This document shows, in pieces, positions 1 to 6,439 of a DNA stretch of 12,002 nucleotides. The number at the start of each line of letters is the position of its first letter. Position 1 is the stretch's first letter. The position numbers and the translations under genes were made by a program. A model generated the notes under the pieces. It saw nothing but the letters and a program-made list of their open reading frames with translations, did no database searches and had not been told where the DNA came from. Location of the stretch: contig DATHHS010000005.1 of the NCBI GenBank assembly GCA_035317085.1, positions 1-12,002 on the forward strand, written 5' to 3'. The stretch comes from VBDM01 sp035317085. Its GTDB lineage: Bacteria; Pseudomonadota; Gammaproteobacteria; Burkholderiales; SG8-39.

Positions 1-1017
1 TTCATCGAAAAGCAGACGCAGGACTATCAGGACAAGCTGACCCGCACCGAAGGGGAGTTGAAGGAGCTGCGCTCGTCGAACCTGGACGCGCGTCCCGGCG
101 CGGAGGGTGAAGTGACTACAAGGCTGAACGATCTCAATAAGCGCCTGGACGCCACGATGCAGGAACTGCGGGAGGCAGAGGTCCGGGAGACTTCGCTGGA
201 GCGTCAGGTGTCCGGCGAAGCGGAGTCGACCGCCGATGTCTTTCGTGAAGGCCAGTTCCGGACACGCATCGCAGAGCTCCAAACGAAGCTCGACACGCTG
301 CGGCTGAGTTACCGCGACACACATCCGGACATCGTTCAAGTCAAGCAGCAGATGCAGGACCTGACGGACCAGCTCAATGCCCCGCGCGCCCGTCCCGAGA
401 AAACGAAGCGGTCGGACGAGTCGGCTGTGAACAATCCGGTCTACCAGCAGTTGCGCCGCGAGCAGTCACAGAATGAAAGCATGATCGATGCGCTGAAAGC
501 GCGTATTTCAGAGTTGCAGCGCCAATCGCAGGAGGAAGTAAGCCGGGGCAAGCGCATGCACTCAGGCGATGCACGCCTGGCCGAACTGACGCGCGATTAT
601 CAGGTCAACCGCGACATCTATCAGGATCTCTTGCGTCGCAGGGAGAATGCGCGCGTCTCGATGAATCTCGACCGCGATCGTCAGGGCCTTTCATTCAAGA
701 TCCAGGAACCCGCCACCTTGCCGCAATCCCCGGGTGGACCGCGGTTCCTGCATTTCGTGCTTGGGGGCATTCTGCTCGGTGTATTGATTCCCCTAGGGCT
801 GCTCTACCTGCGGCTGCAGTTCGATCCGCGGGTTCGCGTTGGAAGCCAGATCTCAGTGGCGCACAGGCTGCCGATCATCACGGTCGTACCTCACCTGTGG
901 ACCGCGGGAGAACTGAAAAGCCTGCGCGCAGAGCTCGTGCTGCTGACCTTCGTTGTGGTGGCAACCATCGCAGCGTCGGGAGCCATATCCGCGATGCGCT
1001 TGATGAGGGTGCTGTGA
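1..1017 (+). CDS. XrtA-type polysaccharide chain-length determinant (Wzz/GumC-like), 5' end missing
   Basis: The reading frame is open from base 1, so the gene starts outside the window; 338 residues are visible. Most of it is a long charged coiled-coil region (visible residues about 1-215), as in the periplasmic part of polysaccharide co-polymerases. It includes the conserved-looking stretch around SYRDTHPDI. A proline-rich motif (EPATLPQSPGGP, about 236-247) precedes a membrane helix (about 250-270), the usual PCP-2 arrangement. A further hydrophobic helix sits at the extreme C-terminus (about 312-332), as I recall for the XrtA-associated family (TIGR03007 type). The protein is expected in the inner membrane, controlling polymer length during Wzx/Wzy-type export. 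The stop is 1 bp from the next gene, its kinase-like partner. The family call is firm; the exact subfamily is inferred from the neighbours. Confidence 0.9.
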   Translation, partial: FIEKQTQDYQDKLTRTEGELKELRSSNLDARPGAEGEVTTRLNDLNKRLDATMQELREAEVRETSLERQVSGEAESTADVFREGQFRTRIAELQTKLDTLRLSYRDTHPDIVQVKQQMQDLTDQLNAPRARPEKTKRSDESAVNNPVYQQLRREQSQNESMIDALKARISELQRQSQEEVSRGKRMHSGDARLAELTRDYQVNRDIYQDLLRRRENARVSMNLDRDRQGLSFKIQEPATLPQSPGGPRFLHFVLGGILLGVLIPLGLLYLRLQFDPRVRVGSQISVAHRLPIITVVPHLWTAGELKSLRAELVLLTFVVVATIAASGAISAMRLMRVL

Positions 1018-1018
1018 A

Positions 1019-1852
1019 ATGAGCAAAATCGAAAAAGCACTCAGCAGGGCGCGGGCGAGCGGCAATCTGCAAGTGGTCCCTGTCTCAGGCGCGGCGCCTG
1101 TGCCGGGCACTGCCGTCACGGTAGCGGATCCGGCCGCCGCGCATCCCGAGACCATCTCCCGCATGGCAAAGAACGAGGTGCGCCTGCTAGGTGCGGGCGA
1201 CCTCGCACAACGGGGCATCATCCAGCCCCAGCAGGGAGAGGATCCTGCGGTCCAGGTGTTCCGCGACCTGCGGACCAAAATCATCCAGCAGAGTCAGGGT
1301 CAGAACGCCGTAATTCTCGTCACTTCGGTGAGTCAGGGATGCGGGAGCAGCTTCATTGCGCAGAACCTTGGAGCGGCATTCGCCTTCGATATGGGGAAGA
1401 CCGCGCTCCTGATCGACTGCAATCTCAGGAATCCGAGCGTCCACCACCTGCTGGCCAACGCATCGGCGCCGGGCCTGACGGATTACTTTGAAAACCCGGA
1501 TCTCGACATCAAAGAGATCATCCACCCCGTGGGTATCGCGCGCTATCGTGTGATCACGGCCGGGAAGCGGCGCGAAATTCTCGAGGAACATTTCACCTCG
1601 GTAAAGATGAAGCGCCTGATGGAAACCGTACGACGGCGGTACCAGGAGCGGTTCATCATCATGGATGGCCCCCCGATGTCCAAAATTGCGGACATCCGCA
1701 TTCTTTCCGAACTGGCCGATTACGTGCTCGTCGTCGCGCGCTACGGACGCTCGACAAACACGCAGATAGCCAAGTGCCTCGATGCGATCAGCGAAAAGAA
1801 GCAGCTTGGCATAGTCTTCAACGAAGAGCCACGCTTCCCGCGGAGTCGCTGA
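1019..1852 (+). CDS. XrtA-associated BY-kinase-like protein with degenerate Walker A (possible pseudokinase)
   Basis: 277 residues with the fold signature of cytoplasmic bacterial tyrosine autokinases (CpsD/Wzc C-domain, TIGR03018-like), which act with chain-length determinants. The N-terminus (MSKIEKALSRAR) is typical of the family. A FRDLRTKI segment (81-88) precedes the nucleotide-binding core. The Walker A region (103-111, SVSQGCGSS) has serine where the lysine of GKS/T is expected. Walker A' is LLIDCNLRNPS (130-140), with Cys at a position usually Asp or Ala. The Walker B-like strand is FIIMDGPP (212-219). The C-terminus (PRFPRSR) has no tyrosine cluster, so classical autophosphorylation looks unlikely. 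The start is supported by AGGG about 9 nt upstream, and the gene is 1 bp from the preceding one. Membership of the BY-kinase superfamily is clear; catalytic activity is doubtful. Confidence 0.85.
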   Translation: MSKIEKALSRARASGNLQVVPVSGAAPVPGTAVTVADPAAAHPETISRMAKNEVRLLGAGDLAQRGIIQPQQGEDPAVQVFRDLRTKIIQQSQGQNAVILVTSVSQGCGSSFIAQNLGAAFAFDMGKTALLIDCNLRNPSVHHLLANASAPGLTDYFENPDLDIKEIIHPVGIARYRVITAGKRREILEEHFTSVKMKRLMETVRRRYQERFIIMDGPPMSKIADIRILSELADYVLVVARYGRSTNTQIAKCLDAISEKKQLGIVFNEEPRFPRSR

Positions 1853-1856
1853 CCGA

Positions 1857-3275
1857 ATGCCAACGGCCCTCGGAAGGGCGACGAGCGCAAGCCGGTTTGA
1901 GCGGAAAACGCGATTGACCGGAAGCGAAGCGGCACTCGCGGCTTGCCGCGCTCCCTTTGCGAGGGGGAGGATCTGGTGTGCCGCGATGCTGGGCTGGGCC
2001 TGTGCGACTCCAGTCCACGCTGGCGAGTCCGGCTTTGGAATCGGCCTGTCCCTCGCGCACGACAGCAACATCGCGTACGTCGAGACGAACCCGCAAAGTG
2101 ACTGGACGCAAACACTGATGGCCGGTCTTTTCTACCAGGAGAACACGGTTGACGTGACGGCGCACGTTCTGGCGCAGGTGGAGAGACGGCATTTTTTAAA
2201 CCACAGTTTCAGCGACGACACGGGCGGGTTCCTGGACGGGGCGGCGGTTTGGTCGATAGTGCCGCGGAAATTCACATGGTCCGTCGAGGACACATTCCGG
2301 GAGGTGCAGGTCGCCATCACTTCCCCCAGCACGCCGTCCAACCTCAGCAAGTCGAATGCCCTGAACACGGGTCCGGATTTCACCTTTGCCCTGAGTTCCC
2401 TGAATTCGGCGGTGATCGGCGGGAGATACGGCCGCTTCGACATTCAAGACAGCAATATCGACAACCATCGCTACATGGCTTACGTGCGAGGGGTGCACGC
2501 CTTGTCCCCCCAGACGAAGGTATCCCTCAACTATGAAACGACGCACACCTATTTCGAACCGGGGGCCGCCTTCACCAAGGTTCTCCGGCAAGACGTCTTT
2601 GCCCGCTACGACATGCATTCGGGCCTCAACGGCCTGACGGTCGATCTCGGCGCTACCCGCTTGGCGCCCTACGGGAGCCCGGAGGTGACCGGTCGACTGG
2701 CGCGACTCGGGCTCTCGCAAGCCTTGTCGTCGCAGTCAGCGCTCCGCCTCGCGCTTTCGGATCAAATCTCGGATACCGCCAGCGACCTGATCGCGGGAGT
2801 GACCAGTTCGACGGCGCCAAGCGAAGCGCCAGCTGTGGCGCTCAATGTGAATACCTTTGCCTCCGGTGATTTGTATCACAGCAAGCGCGGCGAAATCAGC
2901 TACGCGAATGACGACCGCCGGCTCGCCTACACTTTTCAGCTGTACGGACGCCGTGTCGATTTCGAAACCCTGGACCAGGATTACCAAGAGGGAGGCGGGG
3001 CCTTCCAGTGGAGTTGGGTTTTTTCCGGCGCGATGAAGTTCAATGCGTTCGCAACCTACGCGAAACGCACTTTTGACAGTCTCGATCGCCAGGACACGGA
3101 CCGCAACACCGGCGTTGGCATGGCTTTCAGACTGAACAGCAATGTGAGTTTCTTGGTGCAAGGCGGCCGCCTGGAGCGCCAGAGCACGGCACCCGCAAGT
3201 AGTTTCGTGGACAATCGAATACTGCTGCTTTTGGGCTATAGTGCGGGACCCTTCGAAGTTCGATCCAGGCGATAA
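1857..3275 (+). CDS. XrtA/PEP-CTERM-associated outer-membrane beta-barrel protein (TIGR03016-like)
   Basis: 472 residues. A hydrophobic stretch (about 39-50) ends in TPVHA/GES, a plausible signal-peptidase I site near residue 55. The mature protein is rich in alternating aromatic/polar strands, starts with a typical SLAHDSNIAY segment, and has frequent Tyr/Phe-bounded strands (e.g. VSLNYETTHTYF), as in beta-barrels of XrtA loci. The last residues (GYSAGPFEVRSRR) place the terminal aromatic several residues from the end rather than last. It lies 4 bp after the kinase-like gene and 6 bp before the ATPase gene, the usual order in these loci. A role as the export pore or an outer-membrane accessory is inferred from context. 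The annotated ATG leaves an unusually long, Arg-rich region of about 38 residues before the hydrophobic core, with no strong ribosome-binding site, so the true start could be further in. Confidence 0.85.
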   Translation: MPTALGRATSASRFERKTRLTGSEAALAACRAPFARGRIWCAAMLGWACATPVHAGESGFGIGLSLAHDSNIAYVETNPQSDWTQTLMAGLFYQENTVDVTAHVLAQVERRHFLNHSFSDDTGGFLDGAAVWSIVPRKFTWSVEDTFREVQVAITSPSTPSNLSKSNALNTGPDFTFALSSLNSAVIGGRYGRFDIQDSNIDNHRYMAYVRGVHALSPQTKVSLNYETTHTYFEPGAAFTKVLRQDVFARYDMHSGLNGLTVDLGATRLAPYGSPEVTGRLARLGLSQALSSQSALRLALSDQISDTASDLIAGVTSSTAPSEAPAVALNVNTFASGDLYHSKRGEISYANDDRRLAYTFQLYGRRVDFETLDQDYQEGGGAFQWSWVFSGAMKFNAFATYAKRTFDSLDRQDTDRNTGVGMAFRLNSNVSFLVQGGRLERQSTAPASSFVDNRILLLLGYSAGPFEVRSRR

Positions 3276-3281
3276 TCGGAC

Positions 3282-4352
3282 ATGTACCTGCAATATTTCG
3301 GCCTTTCGGCTCAACCGTTCCGGCTCACTCCGGACAGCGATTTCCTGTTCATGAGCGAGTCCCACAGCCGCGCCAAGGCCTACATGGACTATACGGTGTG
3401 GAATCGCGAAGGCTTCGTCGTGATCACCGGGGAAATCGGCTGCGGAAAGACGACGCTGATCCAGAAGCTGCTGTCGGAGCTTGATGAGAACGTCGTCGTC
3501 GCCAAGGTTTTTCAGACGCAACTCGATGAGGTGGAATTCCTGCAAGCGGTGTTGGTCGAATTCGGGTTGAATCCGTTCAACGCGAAAAAAGTCGAGCTGC
3601 TCGACATGCTCAACAATTTCCTCATCGAACAGTTCTTGCAGCGCAAGCAGATCGTTCTGATCGTCGACGACGCGCACAATCTCAGCGTGAAGGTGTTGGA
3701 GGAAATCCGCATGTTCGCGGGACTGGAAACGCGCAAGGAAAAAATCCTTCACGTGATTCTCGTCGGTCAGCCACAGCTGAACGAAATGCTCGATTATCCC
3801 GACATGCAGCAGTTGATGCAGCGCGTGAAGCTGCGATATCACATTCGCGCCCTGACCGAGCGGGAGCTGGGTGATTACATCCGCCACCGGTTGAGCATTG
3901 TCGGGGTGACGAATCGAACCCTGTTTCCGCCGGAGGCTCTGCCGCCCATCTTCAAGTACGCCGGAGGCATCCCGCGCCTGATCAATACGCTGTGCGACAC
4001 GACTCTGACCTGCGCCTACGCCGACAACTTGCCTGGGATTACGGCGGAAGTGGTCGAGGCGGCGGCAAAGGAACTGCAATGGCCGCCTTACGCCGAACGT
4101 ATCGACAAGCACCGAGCGACGGCAAGACGTGGATCGAGCGAGAGCGGGGTGCGCGAGATCCTGCAAGAGCAATCCCAGAAGTTGGGGGTGATCGCCGCCC
4201 GGGTCGGCAAGATCGAGGAACTGTCGCCGGCGCTGGAATCAATAGGAAAGAGCCTGGCGGCAATCGAAGCGCATCTGCGGAACCTCGCCCAAAGCCGTAA
4301 CGTGCAGCCACGGCCGGATTCGACGGCCAACCCCAGGCAAAAATCCGGCTGA
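3282..4352 (+). CDS. XrtA-associated AAA ATPase (ExeA/GspA-like, TIGR03015 type)
   Basis: 356 residues. It begins MYLQYFGLSAQPFRLTPD, the hallmark opening of ExeA-like ATPases. Walker A is GEIGCGKTT (50-58), Walker B is IVLIVDDAH (124-132), a sensor-like VGQPQL sits at 161-166, and the family motif GGIPRLIN is at 228-235. Both nucleotide-binding motifs are intact. After about residue 280 comes a helical, probably coiled-coil tail (REILQEQSQKL... to about 335), followed by a disordered Pro/Arg/Asn end. There is no peptidoglycan-binding domain or membrane helix of the kind found in full-length ExeA, so it is likely cytoplasmic or membrane-peripheral. It is conserved in XrtA polysaccharide loci, but its exact substrate is not established. 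It is the last gene of the packed operon; a stem-loop follows its stop. Confidence 0.92.
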   Translation: MYLQYFGLSAQPFRLTPDSDFLFMSESHSRAKAYMDYTVWNREGFVVITGEIGCGKTTLIQKLLSELDENVVVAKVFQTQLDEVEFLQAVLVEFGLNPFNAKKVELLDMLNNFLIEQFLQRKQIVLIVDDAHNLSVKVLEEIRMFAGLETRKEKILHVILVGQPQLNEMLDYPDMQQLMQRVKLRYHIRALTERELGDYIRHRLSIVGVTNRTLFPPEALPPIFKYAGGIPRLINTLCDTTLTCAYADNLPGITAEVVEAAAKELQWPPYAERIDKHRATARRGSSESGVREILQEQSQKLGVIAARVGKIEELSPALESIGKSLAAIEAHLRNLAQSRNVQPRPDSTANPRQKSG

Positions 4353-4376
4353 CACGACCGAGTCTGCAGCCTGCGG

Positions 4377-4406
4377 CTCTGTGCGACTCCGCGCAGAGGA
4401 AATTTT
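4377..4406 (+). terminator. Possible weak intrinsic terminator after the ATPase gene
   Basis: CTCTGTGCG (4377-4385) pairs with CGCGCAGAG (4390-4398) as a 9-bp stem with one G-T pair and a 4-nt loop. It is followed by GAAATTTTC, which gives only a four-base T run. It lies 25 bp after the stop codon, a natural place for termination, but the short T run makes it weak or leaky. Confidence 0.4.
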
Positions 4407-4424
4407 CACGGATTTGGAATTTCC
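4398..4424. repeat. Perfect 7-bp inverted repeat, possible operator
   Basis: GGAAATT (4398-4404) and AATTTCC (4418-4424) are exact reverse complements separated by 13 bp. The centre-to-centre spacing of about two helical turns suits a dimeric regulator. It overlaps the foot of the preceding stem-loop. No regulator is identified. Confidence 0.35.
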
Positions 4425-4456
4425 TACGGAAGTGGTAGTCTATTTGTTCCTCCGGG

Positions 4457-4486
4457 CGTTTGGGGTCGAAATATGACTTCCAAACG
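4457..4486 (+). other. Stem-loop in the leader region of the cassette
   Basis: CGTTTGG (4457-4463) pairs perfectly with CCAAACG (4480-4486). Inside it, GTC (4465-4467) pairs with GAC (4475-4477) around a GAAATAT loop, with a small asymmetric internal loop. No T run follows, so it is not a standard terminator. It may be an RNA structure in the 5' leader of the lipoprotein gene or a DNA-binding site. Confidence 0.4.
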
Positions 4487-4641
4487 TGAGAAACTCCCGC
4501 CCGATCAAACAAATGGCCTATGACATATGCATGAAAGCTGTTTCAATTGGAGCGTCGCACGGAAGGAACTCCGTGGTGCACGTGGACACCGGTCACCAAG
4601 CAGACTAATGGATCAAAGCCAGGCCTATTCAATGAAGGACG

Positions 4642-4648
4642 AAGGGAG
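4642..4648 (+). promoter_or_regulatory. Ribosome-binding site that sets the lipoprotein start at 4656
   Basis: AAGGGAG lies 7 nt before the ATG at 4656. This favours that start over the in-frame ATGs at 4527 and 4632, and it puts the twin-arginine motif at residues 9-10 as expected for a Tat signal. Confidence 0.75.
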
Positions 4649-4655
4649 CTCCACC

Positions 4656-5081
4656 ATGGATAACGCATGCTATGCAGAGCGTCGTGCGTTTTTGAAGGCG
4701 CTCACGACAACCACGGCTGCTGCCTGGGCAGTGGGCGCGTGCGGCGGTGCGGTGTCCGGACTGGGCGGCACGACTACATCGACCGCACCCGGGGGGCCGG
4801 TTACACCGCCGGGTTCAACCCCCACGCCTCCCGGCAACGCCTCTCCCGTGTGGCAGACGGTCCCGACGATCTCGTTCACGCAGGGTTTCCCAGCGTCCAT
4901 TTCGATCGCCAATTTCGTCACGGATGCCAATGGAGATGCACTTGCGATAGCCTTGAATTCCGGCACGCTGCCCCCGGGTGTCACCTTCAACACATCCACT
5001 AAGAGCTTCGTCTACGATGGAAACAGTCCTGTCGCTTCCACCAGCGGCATCGTGTTACTAGCTAACGACGGCCGCCCCTAG
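4656..5081 (+). CDS. Small Tat-type lipoprotein with an incomplete Ig-like domain
   Basis: 141 residues. ERRAFLKAL (8-16) matches the twin-arginine export motif. A hydrophobic Ala/Thr-rich stretch follows, then a lipobox VGAC with Cys29, so a Tat-exported, lipid-anchored protein is predicted. Residues about 31-62 are a Gly/Pro/Thr-rich linker. From about 64 (SPVWQTVPTISFTQG) to the end the sequence resembles a bacterial Ig/cadherin-like domain of the He_PIG type: a DANGDAL turn (90-96), LPPGVTFN (105-112) and a FVYDG strand (118-122). It ends abruptly at GIVLLANDGRP, where such domains normally continue with one more strand. A segment like that missing strand opens each of the next two proteins. 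It may therefore be the N-terminal piece of a broken larger protein, or a genuine short anchor. The longer frame from 4527 is rejected because of the ribosome-binding site at 4642-4648. Confidence 0.75.
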   Translation: MDNACYAERRAFLKALTTTTAAAWAVGACGGAVSGLGGTTTSTAPGGPVTPPGSTPTPPGNASPVWQTVPTISFTQGFPASISIANFVTDANGDALAIALNSGTLPPGVTFNTSTKSFVYDGNSPVASTSGIVLLANDGRP

Positions 5082-5121
5082 CGTGGTGGCGCGGGCCGAT
5101 GGGTACATGAGTGGAGAGTAA
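5080..5121 (+). other. Possible remnant of Ig-domain coding sequence between the two genes
   Basis: After the TAG at 5079-5081, the frame of the downstream gene reads SVVARADGYMSGE and then TAA (5119-5121), followed by S and the ATG at 5125. VVARADG resembles the penultimate strand of an Ig-like domain, and the downstream protein then continues with a last-strand-like TSNPFTV. The 43-bp spacer may thus be decayed coding sequence. The stretch is short, so chance resemblance is possible. Confidence 0.3.
5113..5118 (+). promoter_or_regulatory. Ribosome-binding site for the gene at 5125
   Basis: GGAGAG sits 6 nt before the ATG at 5125, with an in-frame TAA (5119-5121) in between. It shows that translation can start here independently of the lipoprotein gene, and it excludes an upstream start in this frame. 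Confidence 0.75.
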
Positions 5122-5124
5122 TCA

Positions 5125-6432
5125 ATGGGCATCGTAACCAGCAATCCCTTCACCGTCGGGATCACGACTGCCCCGACCTTCTCGATGCCGACGGTTGCGG
5201 ACGAGCTGGCCACCTACGCTCTCTGGGGCTGGACGCCGGACACAACGCTCCCCGCCCCAGCGAACCCGGTCTTCGACTCCGCGGCGGGGTACACGATCTC
5301 CGGCCCCGACATCCACGGCGATACGGAGGGCGACGACGTCTGGGCCTACCTCCAGGCGTTCAATCGGCGCACGACCGGGCGCAACGGCTACCTGCAACGC
5401 GCGCAGGCGTGGCGCAATTACTACGTCAACAGTTTCGAGAACTCCCCGGAGCAGGGGAATGACGAGAGTTTCCTCTTCGACCACTTCTACGGCTGGGGTC
5501 TCCAGCAGTTCGGGACACAGTTCGCCGATGCAGGGGCGACGGCCGAGGCGCTCAAAATCTGCACCACTTTGCACGACTGGTGGGCCGCGGGCGGACGCAA
5601 CGGCCCGGGGCGTACCTGGCCCGTCGCCGGCGCTTTCGACATCGCCCACTACGGGCACCGCGGCCCGTCGCGCAATCTGCACACGGCGGTCATAGTCGCC
5701 GACGCGACGGGCGACGCCAAGGCGATCGAGCTTCGCGATCGCCTCATCGAATTGTGGCTGCAGTCGACGGACTGGGACAACGTGAACGGGATGTACTGGG
5801 TGTCGTCAGAGCAGATGGGGTTCTACAACGTTTCGCCACCGCTGAGCTTCGCTGCCGGCGACCGGGCGGTGTCGAGCTTCCACATCGGGCAACTCGCCGA
5901 GGCGTTCTTCGCCGCGTGGCTCTCGCCGAACGTGACGTCGGATCGCAAGACAAGGCTGCGCGCGAAGATCGTCGCGATGGCGACCTGGATGCGGGCGAAC
6001 GGGCTCGATCCGAACGTCCGCTATAGCTCGGACGAGCTCGGCATCAAGGGTTCCGGCGGAGCGTGGTGGAACTATTCTCTCGTTCCGCCCGTGACAACCT
6101 GGGACGGGGTCTACACGATCTCGATCGTCAACCTGCTGGTGATGGCCTACAAGTTCACGGGCGATACGACGTTTCTCTCAGCACCCCCTCCCCCTGCGGG
6201 GTCGACAACCGGACCCTATTCCGCAAAGTATTGCTTCAACCGGGGAACCAAGAACATCTTCGGCAGTACGACGACGCGCGAGTGCGCGGACAACAAATTC
6301 GGGCACCTCGTCGACACCAAGTTCGACACGAGCACCGGCAGCGTGTACCTCTATAACAACAAGGGCGAGCTGCAGTACACCTACCTGATCTTCGAGAACG
6401 GCGGCGTGCCGACCGTATTCCCGTCGTCGTGA
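5125..6432 (+). CDS. Unrecognised mostly helical (alpha/alpha toroid-like) protein, possible polysaccharide-active enzyme
   Basis: 435 residues, family not recognised. It opens with GIVTSNPFTVGI (2-13), like the last strand of an Ig-like domain, and has no signal peptide. From about 22 to 352 it is a series of amphipathic helices with Trp/Tyr/His-rich loops: NDESFLFDHFYGWGL (112-126), TLHDWW (148-153), HYGHRGPSRNLH (175-186), SFHIGQLAEAFFAAW (251-265) and GGAWWNY (311-317). This pattern is common in alpha/alpha-barrel glycoside hydrolases and polysaccharide lyases, but I see no diagnostic active-site motif. A Pro-rich linker (about 353-360) leads to a C-terminal part (about 364-435) with two cysteines (370, 387) and beta-like strands ending QYTYLIFENGG. 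The start is fixed by GGAGAG 6 nt upstream and an in-frame stop. It lies 43 bp after the lipoprotein gene and 7 bp before the propeller gene. A carbohydrate role is inferred from fold impression and location only. Confidence 0.7.
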   Translation: MGIVTSNPFTVGITTAPTFSMPTVADELATYALWGWTPDTTLPAPANPVFDSAAGYTISGPDIHGDTEGDDVWAYLQAFNRRTTGRNGYLQRAQAWRNYYVNSFENSPEQGNDESFLFDHFYGWGLQQFGTQFADAGATAEALKICTTLHDWWAAGGRNGPGRTWPVAGAFDIAHYGHRGPSRNLHTAVIVADATGDAKAIELRDRLIELWLQSTDWDNVNGMYWVSSEQMGFYNVSPPLSFAAGDRAVSSFHIGQLAEAFFAAWLSPNVTSDRKTRLRAKIVAMATWMRANGLDPNVRYSSDELGIKGSGGAWWNYSLVPPVTTWDGVYTISIVNLLVMAYKFTGDTTFLSAPPPPAGSTTGPYSAKYCFNRGTKNIFGSTTTRECADNKFGHLVDTKFDTSTGSVYLYNNKGELQYTYLIFENGGVPTVFPSS

Positions 6433-6439
6433 GGCGCCT

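Larger units (their letters stand above)
4353..4655. other. 303-bp non-coding stretch between the EPS operon and the accessory cassette
   Basis: No convincing gene. The frame of the downstream lipoprotein is open back to an ATG at 4527, but those residues are not protein-like and a strong ribosome-binding site lies before the ATG at 4656. The stretch is more A/T-rich than its surroundings. It holds a stem-loop just after the ATPase gene, a spaced inverted repeat and a second, larger stem-loop, listed separately. It probably combines the end of the upstream transcript with the promoter and leader of the cassette. I could not assign a confident -35/-10 or -24/-12 promoter. Confidence 0.6.

Noticed and set aside
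2736..4172. 478-codon open frame on the minus strand, antisense to the barrel and ATPase genes
   Set aside because: It is a shadow of two strongly recognisable + strand genes; its His/Gln/Leu-rich composition is typical of an antisense frame in high-GC DNA.
4433..4448. Sigma-54-like element before the cassette (TGGTAGTCTATTTGTT)
   Set aside because: Spacing is right, but both key C positions (after TGG and in the -12 GC) are missing, so it falls short of a supportable promoter call.
4527..4655. N-terminal extension of the lipoprotein gene from an ATG at 4527
   Set aside because: The extra 43 residues are not protein-like, would bury the Tat motif, and a good ribosome-binding site lies just before the ATG at 4656.
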